NCBI GenBank assembly: GCA_035758575.1
Contig: DASTXH010000010.1
Location: forward strand, 1-7,233
DNA: 7,233 bases
Origin: JANWHZ01 sp035758575
Lineage (GTDB): Bacteria; Patescibacteriota; Saccharimonadia; Saccharimonadales; UBA4665
Direction of reading: 5' to 3'
The first letter of the stretch is position 1. Each line of letters starts with the position of its first letter. This document shows, one piece after another, positions 1 through 5,989 of this stretch. A program made the translations under genes and the position numbers. The notes under the pieces are model-generated. The model did not search any database. It saw only the letters and a program-made list of their open reading frames with translations, and was not told the DNA's origin.

Positions 1-3
1 GCA

Positions 4-98
4 CCACGGCTTTAGCCGTGGGTGAATGAACTTCCAGCCGGAGAACACCGTTCTCCGGCTGGTTCAGTCGCAAAGCGACTGATACTGGGTCTTTTCAA
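4..98. repeat. Three tandem palindromes, possible IS200/IS605-type end or omega-RNA scaffold remnant
   Basis: Three perfect hairpins lie back to back. The first has 7 bp (CCACGGC, loop TTTA, GCCGTGG; 4-21). The second has 13 bp with loop ACC (34-46 pairing with 50-62). The third has 8 bp with loop AAA (64-71 pairing with 75-82). A TTCAA pentamer follows at 94-98. The first hairpin resembles, from memory, hairpins at the ends of IS200/IS605 elements carrying tnpB. A subterminal hairpin, a short spacer and then TCAA is also how the right end of some such elements looks. No tnpA or tnpB is in the window, so any gene would lie left of position 1. Alternatives are a REP-like palindrome cluster or stacked terminators. 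The palindromes are certain; their identity is not. Confidence 0.4.
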
Positions 99-125
99 AC
101 ACCACGGGTTTACCCGTGGTTGTTT
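97..125. terminator. Bidirectional rho-independent terminator candidate after the MMPL gene
   Basis: The stem ACCACGGG (101-108) pairs with CCCGTGGT (113-120) around loop TTTA. AAAC (97-100) can pair with GTTT (122-125) past a single bulged T. The hairpin begins 4 bp after the minus-strand stop codon of the MMPL gene. Read on the minus strand it is followed by a weak GTTTG tract. Read on the plus strand it is followed by TTGTTTATTT, a better U-rich tail, so it could also end transcription entering from the left. Its stem is a near copy of the first hairpin at 4-21, with a C-G pair swapped for G-C. Confidence 0.6.
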
Positions 126-2220
126 ATTTCTTCACGGGCCGATGTCCCGGCCACCATACGCTGTAGCCAAGCACGGCTGATACGCTCGGGATCAGGAATG
201 GCGCGATCACGAACGCCGCCAGCATTACGCCGATAGCCACAGCTGAGCCCATTTGTGACAGCGCGCCCATGCCCGCCAGCAGCAACGATCCGAAGGTGGC
301 CGCCAGGATCAGCCCGGCAGACACCACGGTGGCGCTGCTGTGCTCCACGGTGAGGTCGGCGGCCTCGTGTGGCTTGCGCCCTTCGCGTACTTCTTCACGC
401 AGGCGTGTCATAGTTAGGATGTTATAGTCCGTGCCAATGGCCACTACAAACAGATACATAAACAGGGGGATAAAGAAGATCAGTCCCGGTGCATGGCCGA
501 TACGTTCAAATATCAGCGTGGTAGCGCCCAGTGTGGCCATGTAGCCCAGCCCCACAGTAATGAGCAAGAATATCGGCGCGACAAGGCTGCGGAGCAATAT
601 CGCCAAAATGAAGAAAATGAAGACTGCCGCAATGGGGAACAACACGCGCAGATCACGCGCGGTTACATCCTGGATGTCGGCAAATACCGAGGTAACGCCG
701 CCTACATATACTTGTGTGGTACTGCTATTTGCAGTGTGTGCCGCGGTGCGAATAGGACCGGATACGTTGTTGATTGCTGTCGAGCTATAGGGATCATCTT
801 TTAATATCACAGACAGCATGGCAGCTCGGCCGGAAGGTGCTATGGTCGCGGGTAGGACAGTGGCGACACCTTTGGCGGCGGATAGTTCGTGCGTCAATGG
901 CTGCAGGCTGGCGGCCGTCAGTGGTTTGGTGCTGGTGACAAATATTTGGGCAGGGTTGGTGACACCGGCGGGGAAGGCGGCCAACAGATCACTGTATCCG
1001 GCTGCAGATTCAGTGCCTTGCGGGGGCTTGCTGAACGAACTGAAATCGGCTTTGTAGCCCAAGGCAAAGATACTGAGGCCGACTAGAAACGCCGTTACCA
1101 CTAGCGTTACGATTGCCGGGCGGGCAGCCACCAGGCCACCGACGCGTTTGGATATGCTTGGGTTCAAGGATTGGCTTTGCCAGGCCTTGCTTGGCCAGAA
1201 GACTTTGGTGCCCACAATGGCAACCAACGCCGGTACCAGCGTTAGCGCGGCCAGCATCATCACGGCTACACAGATTACCAATCCCGGCGCCATTGATGAG
1301 AAAATACCGAATTTCGCAAAGAAGAGGGCGGTAAATGAAGTGAGGACTACCAGCGCCGCAGACAGGATGGCTTCACCCGCCCTGGCCAGCGCGAAAGATA
1401 CCGCTTCACGTCCGTGCTCGCCGCTACGCAGCCGTTCGCGGTAGCGGAACAGCAGGAATAGTATGTAGTCAGTGCCAATGCCGAACAGTACCACCGTAAA
1501 GATCACGCTCAGCTGTTGGTTGACCTTGAAGTGAAACCACGTGGCAGCATCCGCAATCAGTGCGTTGGCGATAAAACTGACAATGCCAACAGCAACGACC
1601 GGCAAAAGCCCTGCAAGTGGGCTGCGGAAAATCAACGCCGGCAGTACTAGTACCAATAGCAGTGTGCCGATGCCGACGATTTTCAGGGCTTTTTCGGACG
1701 CTCCCTGGGAGTCGTAGCCGATGGCTACCTCCCCGGTAACGTTAGCGGCTAAGCCGGTACCGTTGGTCAATGAATGCACTGCGCTGCGCACGTCCTTCAC
1801 GGCGCTTATTACGTCAACGCTGTTGCCTTCACCGTTATATAGCACAGTAGCCAATTGCAAATGATGGTCGGGCGACAGTTGCTGGGCACTGCTCATAACC
1901 ATTGCCACGTGGCCGATATGCCGGGCATTGAGCTGGCTTACAATGGTCTGTACGGCTTGTGTATCTGTGGTGCTCAGTTCGCCGCCAGCGGCTGGCCTGA
2001 AGACGATGATATCGCTGGCGTCCTGGCTCTGGGGCGATACCTGCTTCGCGGTATCCATAGCCTTGATGGACTCATAGCTTTTGGGTAGGAAGCTGCTCTG
2101 GTCAGTACTTTCAACGCTGCTGAGCGATGGCGACAGCGCCACGATTGCCACGGCGGCAATGAGCCAAAAGGCCAGCACCCACCATCGTTTTGCCACAATA
2201 AATTCCCCAAATCGTTTCAT
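124..2220 (-). CDS. MMPL/RND-superfamily membrane exporter
   Basis: A 698-residue inner-membrane transporter of the RND superfamily, MMPL type, which uses the proton gradient to move lipids, other hydrophobic compounds or drugs outward. The layout is the usual duplicated one. There is a first transmembrane helix near residues 13-30, an external domain at about 31-178, a helix bundle at about 179-340, another helix at about 368-388, a second external domain at about 389-522, and a final bundle at about 523-687. Both central helices carry GTDY (249-252 and 596-599), matching the paired Asp-Tyr proton-relay residues known from MmpL3. Each is followed by a basic RYRER or RLREE loop. The ATG has an AAGGA ribosome site 6 nt upstream. 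The length is normal for short MMPL proteins. The cargo cannot be told from sequence. It lies 55 bp downstream of the VKOR gene and is probably last in that operon. Confidence 0.93.
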   Translation of the reverse strand: MKRFGEFIVAKRWWVLAFWLIAAVAIVALSPSLSSVESTDQSSFLPKSYESIKAMDTAKQVSPQSQDASDIIVFRPAAGGELSTTDTQAVQTIVSQLNARHIGHVAMVMSSAQQLSPDHHLQLATVLYNGEGNSVDVISAVKDVRSAVHSLTNGTGLAANVTGEVAIGYDSQGASEKALKIVGIGTLLLVLVLPALIFRSPLAGLLPVVAVGIVSFIANALIADAATWFHFKVNQQLSVIFTVVLFGIGTDYILFLLFRYRERLRSGEHGREAVSFALARAGEAILSAALVVLTSFTALFFAKFGIFSSMAPGLVICVAVMMLAALTLVPALVAIVGTKVFWPSKAWQSQSLNPSISKRVGGLVAARPAIVTLVVTAFLVGLSIFALGYKADFSSFSKPPQGTESAAGYSDLLAAFPAGVTNPAQIFVTSTKPLTAASLQPLTHELSAAKGVATVLPATIAPSGRAAMLSVILKDDPYSSTAINNVSGPIRTAAHTANSSTTQVYVGGVTSVFADIQDVTARDLRVLFPIAAVFIFFILAILLRSLVAPIFLLITVGLGYMATLGATTLIFERIGHAPGLIFFIPLFMYLFVVAIGTDYNILTMTRLREEVREGRKPHEAADLTVEHSSATVVSAGLILAATFGSLLLAGMGALSQMGSAVAIGVMLAAFVIAPFLIPSVSAVLGYSVWWPGHRPVKK

Positions 2221-2226
2221 GCAGTG

Positions 2227-2233
2227 TCCTTTT
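2227..2233 (-). promoter_or_regulatory. Ribosome binding site of the MMPL gene
   Basis: AAAAGGA on the minus strand, 6 nt before the ATG at 2220. It supports that start over later in-frame methionines and shows that Shine-Dalgarno initiation is used here. Confidence 0.75.
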
Positions 2234-2275
2234 ATATGTTATTGGTAGTGTAGCACGCTCGGTGTGCCCGGATGT

Positions 2276-2830
2276 CTAAGCGAACCTCAGGATCATCACA
2301 AATGCAATGAGCGCTGCAAACAGCAGCCAGCCGAACGCGTCGGCACCGCCGCGGGTTAGCCGGCGGCACGCGGTGCTGCCCGCCGCGGTATCATCAGCGT
2401 GCATGCGAAGCAGTGCGGCATTGATGGCTATCAGCCCCGCGTAGCAGATCATACAAAGAATACAGAGCGCCCGGATGGCGAACGTATTCTGCTCCAGATA
2501 CCACAAGCCGAAGCCTAAAAAGAACAGGCTGATACCATGCATGGTCATCCGCAGACCTCGTGCCAGTTGCGCGCCCGTCAGCAGCGCCAGCCCTAGTGCA
2601 AATATAAAGGTAAAGAATATGACGCACATAATGGGGTTGGGGAACCCAAATACCGAGCTTTGCCACCTCGTCAGCACATTCGTGCAGCTGAATACACTGT
2701 TTAGATCGCAGGCTAGTGCCGTATGGGGATGTTTGATGAGTGCAATATATTCGATTATTTCAATAAACGAGGCTACCAGCCCTACGGCCGCGCCAAGTGT
2801 AATAGTAAGCGAAAGCCAACGTTGTCTCAT
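2276..2830 (-). CDS. Vitamin K epoxide reductase (VKOR) family membrane oxidoreductase
   Basis: A 184-residue bacterial VKOR homologue, the counterpart of DsbB. It reoxidises a periplasmic or extracytoplasmic DsbA-like thioredoxin and passes electrons to quinone, so it drives disulfide formation in exported proteins. The family cysteines are present: the loop pair Cys41 and Cys49, eight apart as in known VKORs, and the quinone-side CxxC at Cys123-Ile-Leu-Cys126. The CDLNSVFSC segment and the following FGFPNP (61-66) are typical. Hydrophobic helices lie near 8-32, 66-88, 97-113, 118-141 and 164-182. There is no fused C-terminal thioredoxin domain, so a separate partner must be encoded elsewhere. 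Extra cysteines are Cys69, Cys129 and Cys155. The ATG has AGGGGGA 6 nt upstream. It sits 74 bp after the kinase gene and 55 bp before the MMPL gene, all on one strand. Confidence 0.92.
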   Translation of the reverse strand: MRQRWLSLTITLGAAVGLVASFIEIIEYIALIKHPHTALACDLNSVFSCTNVLTRWQSSVFGFPNPIMCVIFFTFIFALGLALLTGAQLARGLRMTMHGISLFFLGFGLWYLEQNTFAIRALCILCMICYAGLIAINAALLRMHADDTAAGSTACRRLTRGGADAFGWLLFAALIAFVMILRFA

Positions 2831-2836
2831 GGTTAT

Positions 2837-2843
2837 TCCCCCT
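2837..2843 (-). promoter_or_regulatory. Ribosome binding site of the VKOR gene
   Basis: AGGGGGA on the minus strand, 6 nt before the ATG at 2830. It is a strong site and fixes the start of the VKOR gene. Confidence 0.75.
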
Positions 2844-2860
2844 GTGCTTCAAGCATACAC

Positions 2861-2866
2861 TGTATA
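2861..2866 (-). promoter_or_regulatory. Possible -10 element for the VKOR-MMPL genes
   Basis: TATACA on the minus strand, lying in a small palindrome ATACA-C-TGTAT (2855-2865, plus strand). No good -35 hexamer is found at 16-18 bp. The element is 18 bp downstream of the CRP/FNR-like palindrome at 2885-2900, which would suit an activator-dependent promoter. A start near 2854 would give a leader of about 24 nt. The element may also be chance AT-rich sequence. Confidence 0.3.
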
Positions 2867-2884
2867 GATTTTTTCGCAGTGGTA

Positions 2885-2900
2885 TGTGACGCCAATCACG
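2885..2900. promoter_or_regulatory. CRP/FNR-family-like operator upstream of the VKOR gene
   Basis: TGTGA-CGCCAA-TCACG fits the TGTGA-N6-TCACA plan of CRP-type sites with one mismatch. It begins 4 nt after the kinase stop codon and lies 54 nt before the VKOR start. Over 19 bp (2882-2900) it matches the site at 3483-3501 at 16 positions, including the GTATGTGAC and ATCACG flanks. An RNA hairpin with a 4-bp stem is possible but weak. Binding is inferred from symmetry and recurrence only. Confidence 0.5.
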
Positions 2901-2904
2901 GGTT

Positions 2905-3438
2905 CTATTCGATGATCCCTACATGCTTCAACACCGCAGATATATATTCGCGAGTTATGCGCTCGCCGTCTAGCTCTATAACGTTTTCGTGTGCTCGCGG
3001 TTCCTGGAGACTACTGCTGAGGCGTCTGAAGTGAGTCGGATCCATATCGCCTAAAATTCTTGTCGGTTGCATATTGGCTCCACTGGTAGCGCGTTTGTAT
3101 GCGATCTCTTCGCTGACCTTGACATGGACGATGAACATTTTGGCGTTATTCTGTGCAGCAATGTGTCGCATTCTCTGACGATCTTCGTAGTAATTGAAGC
3201 TCGTATCGTATATGACGTTCGCCCCGCTAGCAAGCAATGCTGTAGCCTCGTCGTTGAGCAGGTTGTAGAGCAGAGCATTTTCTTCGCAAGTAAATTGTGG
3301 GTTATCGAAATATTCCCGGCGTCGTAAGTCTGCCCATAGGTGCGCTGCGCCGATAAGATCCCGGATGTGTTGCGCGGCCGTAGTTTTACCTGCGCCCGGA
3401 TAACCTACCATCAACATAAGAAAGAGCTTAGCAGACAT
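2905..3438 (-). CDS. Small P-loop kinase / AAA_33-like ATPase, substrate unknown
   Basis: A 177-residue soluble protein of the polynucleotide-kinase/zeta-toxin-like P-loop group (AAA_33 type), expected to transfer the gamma phosphate of ATP to an unidentified small molecule or nucleic acid. Walker A is GYPGAGKT at residues 12-19. The hydrophobic strand NVIYDTSFN (74-82) places Asp78 in the Walker B or catalytic position and is followed by DRQRMR (86-91). Lys115-Arg116 may belong to the lid. The central HLWADLRRREYF segment (33-44) is what I recall from Saccharibacteria homologues. No Shine-Dalgarno sequence precedes the ATG; upstream is TACGTTACATATATC. The start is chosen because the P-loop begins 11 residues in, as is usual. 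It is first of three minus-strand genes and divergent from the phosphoketolase gene. Its role relative to VKOR and MMPL is unknown. Confidence 0.85.
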   Translation of the reverse strand: MSAKLFLMLMVGYPGAGKTTAAQHIRDLIGAAHLWADLRRREYFDNPQFTCEENALLYNLLNDEATALLASGANVIYDTSFNYYEDRQRMRHIAAQNNAKMFIVHVKVSEEIAYKRATSGANMQPTRILGDMDPTHFRRLSSSLQEPRAHENVIELDGERITREYISAVLKHVGIIE

Positions 3439-3456
3439 GATATATGTAACGTACCA

Positions 3457-3462
3457 GATATA
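3457..3462 (-). promoter_or_regulatory. Weak -10 candidate for the kinase gene
   Basis: TATATC on the minus strand, with a predicted start near 3450 and so a leader of about 12 nt. It has no recognisable -35 hexamer. The palindrome at 3486-3501 would be centred about 43 bp upstream of that start, so the same site might serve both divergent promoters. The evidence is positional only. Confidence 0.25.
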
Positions 3463-3485
3463 CGAATAGAGAGCCAGAATTTGTA

Positions 3486-3501
3486 TGTGACCGCGATCAC
3501 G
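3486..3501. promoter_or_regulatory. CRP/FNR-family-like operator between kinase and phosphoketolase genes
   Basis: TGTGA-CCGCGA-TCACG, the same plan and flanks as the palindrome at 2885-2900. Its centre is 3493.5. The plus-strand -10 hexamer TATACT ends at 3528, which predicts a start near 3535, so the palindrome is centred at about -41.5. That is the classic class II activator position for CRP and FNR. It overlaps the place of the -35 element, which is poor. This fits activator-dependent expression of the phosphoketolase operon. The regulator gene is not in the window. Confidence 0.55.
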
Positions 3502-3528
3502 TTGCGCGGAAAGTGCTTACGGTATACT
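3502..3528 (+). promoter_or_regulatory. Upstream promoter P1 of xfp-ackA, probably activator dependent
   Basis: The -10 hexamer TATACT (3523-3528) has one mismatch to consensus. The best -35 is TTGCGC (3502-3507), spaced only 15 bp away. It abuts the CRP/FNR-like palindrome ending at 3501. A good -10 with a poor -35 and an operator in this position suggest a class II activated promoter. The transcript would have a leader of about 115 nt containing the hairpin at 3560-3587. Confidence 0.5.
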
Positions 3529-3559
3529 GGCCGTGAGCTTTGGGAGGCTCAAATAAACT

Positions 3560-3587
3560 GGCATGGGCGATTCTGCACGCCCATGCC
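3560..3587. other. 10-bp hairpin in the xfp leader
   Basis: GGCATGGGCG (3560-3569) pairs perfectly with CGCCCATGCC (3578-3587) around an 8-nt loop. GTGAG (3533-3537) and CTCAC (3592-3596) could close an outer helix. On the plus strand no U-run follows immediately. On the minus strand it is followed by AGTTTATTTG, a weak terminator-like tail. It lies between promoters P1 and P2, so only P1 transcripts would carry it. It could attenuate or stabilise that message, or block antisense transcription; the sequence does not decide. Confidence 0.5.
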
Positions 3588-3598
3588 TGCTCTCACCC

Positions 3599-3626
3599 TT
3601 TACTTGGTTTTTGGCCGGCTTATAAT
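3599..3626 (+). promoter_or_regulatory. Proximal promoter P2 of xfp-ackA
   Basis: A perfect TATAAT (3621-3626) lies 16 bp downstream of TTTACT (3599-3604), which matches TTGACA at four of six positions. The predicted start is near 3633, giving a leader of about 17 nt. This is the best sigma-70-type promoter seen in the window and probably gives basal expression of the phosphoketolase operon. Confidence 0.6.
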
Positions 3627-3649
3627 AAACATAAGAGTAATACGCATAT

Positions 3650-5989
3650 ATGGATACCACGCCGTTGTCTGCCTTTGAGCAATACGAACGCGCCGCCAAC
3701 TACCTGTCGGCTGCGCAGATTTTCTTGCAGGACAACTTTTTGCTGGAACGCCCCCTGACATCCGACGATATTAAGCCACGTCTGCTCGGCCACTGGGGCA
3801 GCGACCCCGGTGTAAACATCGCCTATGCCCACCTGAGCCACCTTATAAAGAAATATAGCCAGGAAATGATGTTCGTGCTGGGGCCGGGCCATGCCTTTCC
3901 GGCGTTACAAGCCAACCTATTCCTCGAAAACACCCTTAGCCGGTTTTACCCGGAGGCCACGCAAACGTATGACGGTATCGGCTATATCTGCCGCAACTTC
4001 AGCTGGCCGTACGGCTTTCCCAGCCACAGCAACCCTGGCACGCCGGGGGTCATCCTGGAGGGCGGCGAACTGGGTTACAGCCTGGCGACATCGTATGGCG
4101 CAGCGCTCGATAACCGCAATCTGGTAGTGGCCTGTCTGATAGGCGACGGCGAAGCCGAAACCGGCCCGCTGAACGCCGCATGGCATCTAAATAAACTGGT
4201 CAATCCTCAGACGAACGGCACCGTGCTGCCCATTTTGCATCTGAACGGCTACAAAATATCCGCACCAACGGTATTCGGCCGGATGAGCGATGATGAGCTG
4301 CGTTCGCTGTTTTGGGGTTACGGCTACGAGCCGCGCATCGTCGGCGGCGATGATGTGCACGAACAGCTGGAAGACGTGCTGGACTGGGCTCATCAGCTGA
4401 TATGGAACATCAAAGAATCACCTCAAATCCGCGTCAGCCCGCGTTTGCCTATGATTGTGCTGCGTACGCCCAAGGGCTGGACGGGCATCAAAGAGCTAAA
4501 CGGCGAAAAGATAGAGGGCAATTGCCTGAGCCACCAGGTAGTGCTGACCGAGGCCAAGACCGATCCCACGCAGCTAAAAATGCTGGAAGACTGGCTGCGC
4601 GCGTACCGGTTCAACGAACTATTTAGCCGTGACAAGGGTTTTGGCACGTTTTTGGACGACCTTATGCCCGAGCCCGACGCCCGTATGGGCATGACGCCGC
4701 ACGCCCGCGGCGGTGCGCCCGTATACAAACCGCTTATTTTGCCGGCTGCCGACCAGTTTGCTGAAGACGCCAGCATACCGGGCACCGTGGGATCCAGCAG
4801 CATGCGCCGGGCCGGACTGTATCTGCAGGAAGTCTTCCGCCTGAATGCCGATGCCAAAAATTTCCGCATGATGTCGCCCGACGAAACGTATTCCAACAAG
4901 CTGGATGCCGTGTTCGGCCAAACGGCCCGCGCCTGGATGTGGCCGAACGAACCGTGGGACAAAGACATGGCGCACGATGGCCGGGTGATGGAACTGCTGA
5001 GCGAGCATAACCTGCAGGGGCTGGCACAGGGTTATGTACTTACGGGCCGGCACGCAGTATTTGCCAGCTACGAGGCATTTATTCAAGTAGTGGTGAGCAT
5101 GATGGACCAGTATGCCAAATTCTTGAACCAGTCGCTGGATGTGGTGTGGCGCGGCCCGGTACCATCACTCAATTACATTCTTACCAGTTCCGGCTGGCGG
5201 CAGGACCACAACGGTTTCAGCCATCAAAACCCCGGGTTTATCGACGATGCCTTAAGGCGGCAGGGCGACTTTGTGGATGTATATTTTCCGGCCGATGGCA
5301 ATACGACGCTGGCTGCATTGGCACATATGTTAGAAACAACGCGGCAAATCAATATATTGGTAGCAGGTAAGACGCTTGAGCCCCGCTGGCTCACGCCCGA
5401 ACTCGCCCAAAAGCAGCTGCGCACTGGCGTGATGGTATGGGATTTTGCCAGCGACCCCGACCCAGATGTAGTGCTGTGCGGTGTGGGCGACTATACCCAC
5501 AAAGAGGTGATGGCCGCTATTGACCTGATAAAACAAGAGATGCCAGAGGTGCGCCTGCGCTGCGTAAATGTTAGTACGCTCACGAGCTGCGGGTTGGGGC
5601 AGGGCGGATCCTGCCTGCCGCGCGACGGGTTTGAACAGATATTCACCGCTGATAAACCCGTTATCTGCAACTTTCATGGCTACCCCGAAACCATGAAAGC
5701 CATCCTGTTCAGCTACACCCATCACCCCGAGCGGTTCGATGTGCGCGGTTATGTAGAAAGCGGCTCCACTACTACGCCGTTCGATATGCATGTGCGCAAC
5801 CGCACCTCGCGCTATCATTTGGTGATGGCGGCATTCGAGCGCCTAGCGCAGTTGGGACGCATAGAATATGAAGAATCTCGCCACATCATACTGAAATATC
5901 AGCAGAAAATCACCGAAAATACTGAATACATAAAAGTGCACGGCATTGACCTGCCGGAGATAGACGCATGGCAGTGGAAGCGCCCGTAG
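3650..5989 (+). CDS. xfp: Xylulose-5-phosphate/fructose-6-phosphate phosphoketolase
   Basis: A 779-residue cytoplasmic thiamine-diphosphate enzyme that cleaves xylulose-5-phosphate, and often fructose-6-phosphate, with phosphate. The products are acetyl phosphate and glyceraldehyde-3-phosphate or erythrose-4-phosphate. The signature EGGELGY is at 138-143 and beyond, and the ThDP/metal motif GDGEAETGP is at 165-173 with Asn181. Residues matching those I recall as essential in bifidobacterial enzymes are present: His48, His81, His126, His295, Glu475 and His525 (in HNGFSHQNPG). The C-terminal GSTTTPFDM (705-713) is typical. The length is near the usual 790-825. A family histidine just before EGGELGY is Leu137 here. 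Only a weak AAGAG lies upstream of the ATG, but the N-terminal RAANYLSAAQIFL alignment supports this start. The stop overlaps the ackA start by 22 bp. Dual substrate use cannot be told from sequence. Confidence 0.96.
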   Translation: MDTTPLSAFEQYERAANYLSAAQIFLQDNFLLERPLTSDDIKPRLLGHWGSDPGVNIAYAHLSHLIKKYSQEMMFVLGPGHAFPALQANLFLENTLSRFYPEATQTYDGIGYICRNFSWPYGFPSHSNPGTPGVILEGGELGYSLATSYGAALDNRNLVVACLIGDGEAETGPLNAAWHLNKLVNPQTNGTVLPILHLNGYKISAPTVFGRMSDDELRSLFWGYGYEPRIVGGDDVHEQLEDVLDWAHQLIWNIKESPQIRVSPRLPMIVLRTPKGWTGIKELNGEKIEGNCLSHQVVLTEAKTDPTQLKMLEDWLRAYRFNELFSRDKGFGTFLDDLMPEPDARMGMTPHARGGAPVYKPLILPAADQFAEDASIPGTVGSSSMRRAGLYLQEVFRLNADAKNFRMMSPDETYSNKLDAVFGQTARAWMWPNEPWDKDMAHDGRVMELLSEHNLQGLAQGYVLTGRHAVFASYEAFIQVVVSMMDQYAKFLNQSLDVVWRGPVPSLNYILTSSGWRQDHNGFSHQNPGFIDDALRRQGDFVDVYFPADGNTTLAALAHMLETTRQINILVAGKTLEPRWLTPELAQKQLRTGVMVWDFASDPDPDVVLCGVGDYTHKEVMAAIDLIKQEMPEVRLRCVNVSTLTSCGLGQGGSCLPRDGFEQIFTADKPVICNFHGYPETMKAILFSYTHHPERFDVRGYVESGSTTTPFDMHVRNRTSRYHLVMAAFERLAQLGRIEYEESRHIILKYQQKITENTEYIKVHGIDLPEIDAWQWKRP
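5956..5960 (+). promoter_or_regulatory. Ribosome binding site of ackA inside the xfp gene
   Basis: GGAGA lies 7 nt before the ATG at 5968, within the last codons of xfp. It supports the overlapping start and suggests translational coupling of the two enzymes. Confidence 0.65.

Noticed and set aside
4..120. CRISPR array at the left edge
   Set aside because: The palindromes differ in sequence, size and spacing; only the first and last are related, so there is no repeat-spacer pattern.
2855..2865. ATACACTGTAT palindrome as an independent operator
   Set aside because: It is short, AT-rich and overlaps the candidate -10 element of the VKOR gene; no second copy was noticed.
2475..2867. Plus-strand 130-codon frame opposite the VKOR gene
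   Set aside because: It is a shadow of the VKOR coding sequence, without recognisable domains or a convincing ribosome site.
3563..3625. 20-codon leader frame MGDSARPCLLSPFTWFLAGL
   Set aside because: The nearest GGAGG is 15 nt from its ATG, too far for efficient initiation, and the ATG is buried in a 10-bp stem. Kept only as a remark in the leader finding.
3340..3678. Plus-strand 112-codon frame spanning the kinase 5' end and the xfp promoter region
   Set aside because: It overlaps the kinase gene and runs past the xfp start, and its protein has no family features; the region is better explained as divergent promoters.
4423..5818. Long minus-strand open frames of 155-181 codons opposite xfp
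   Set aside because: They are antisense to a gene with intact family motifs along its whole length, their residues are arginine/serine/proline-rich mixtures with no known motif, and they arise from GC-rich codons.
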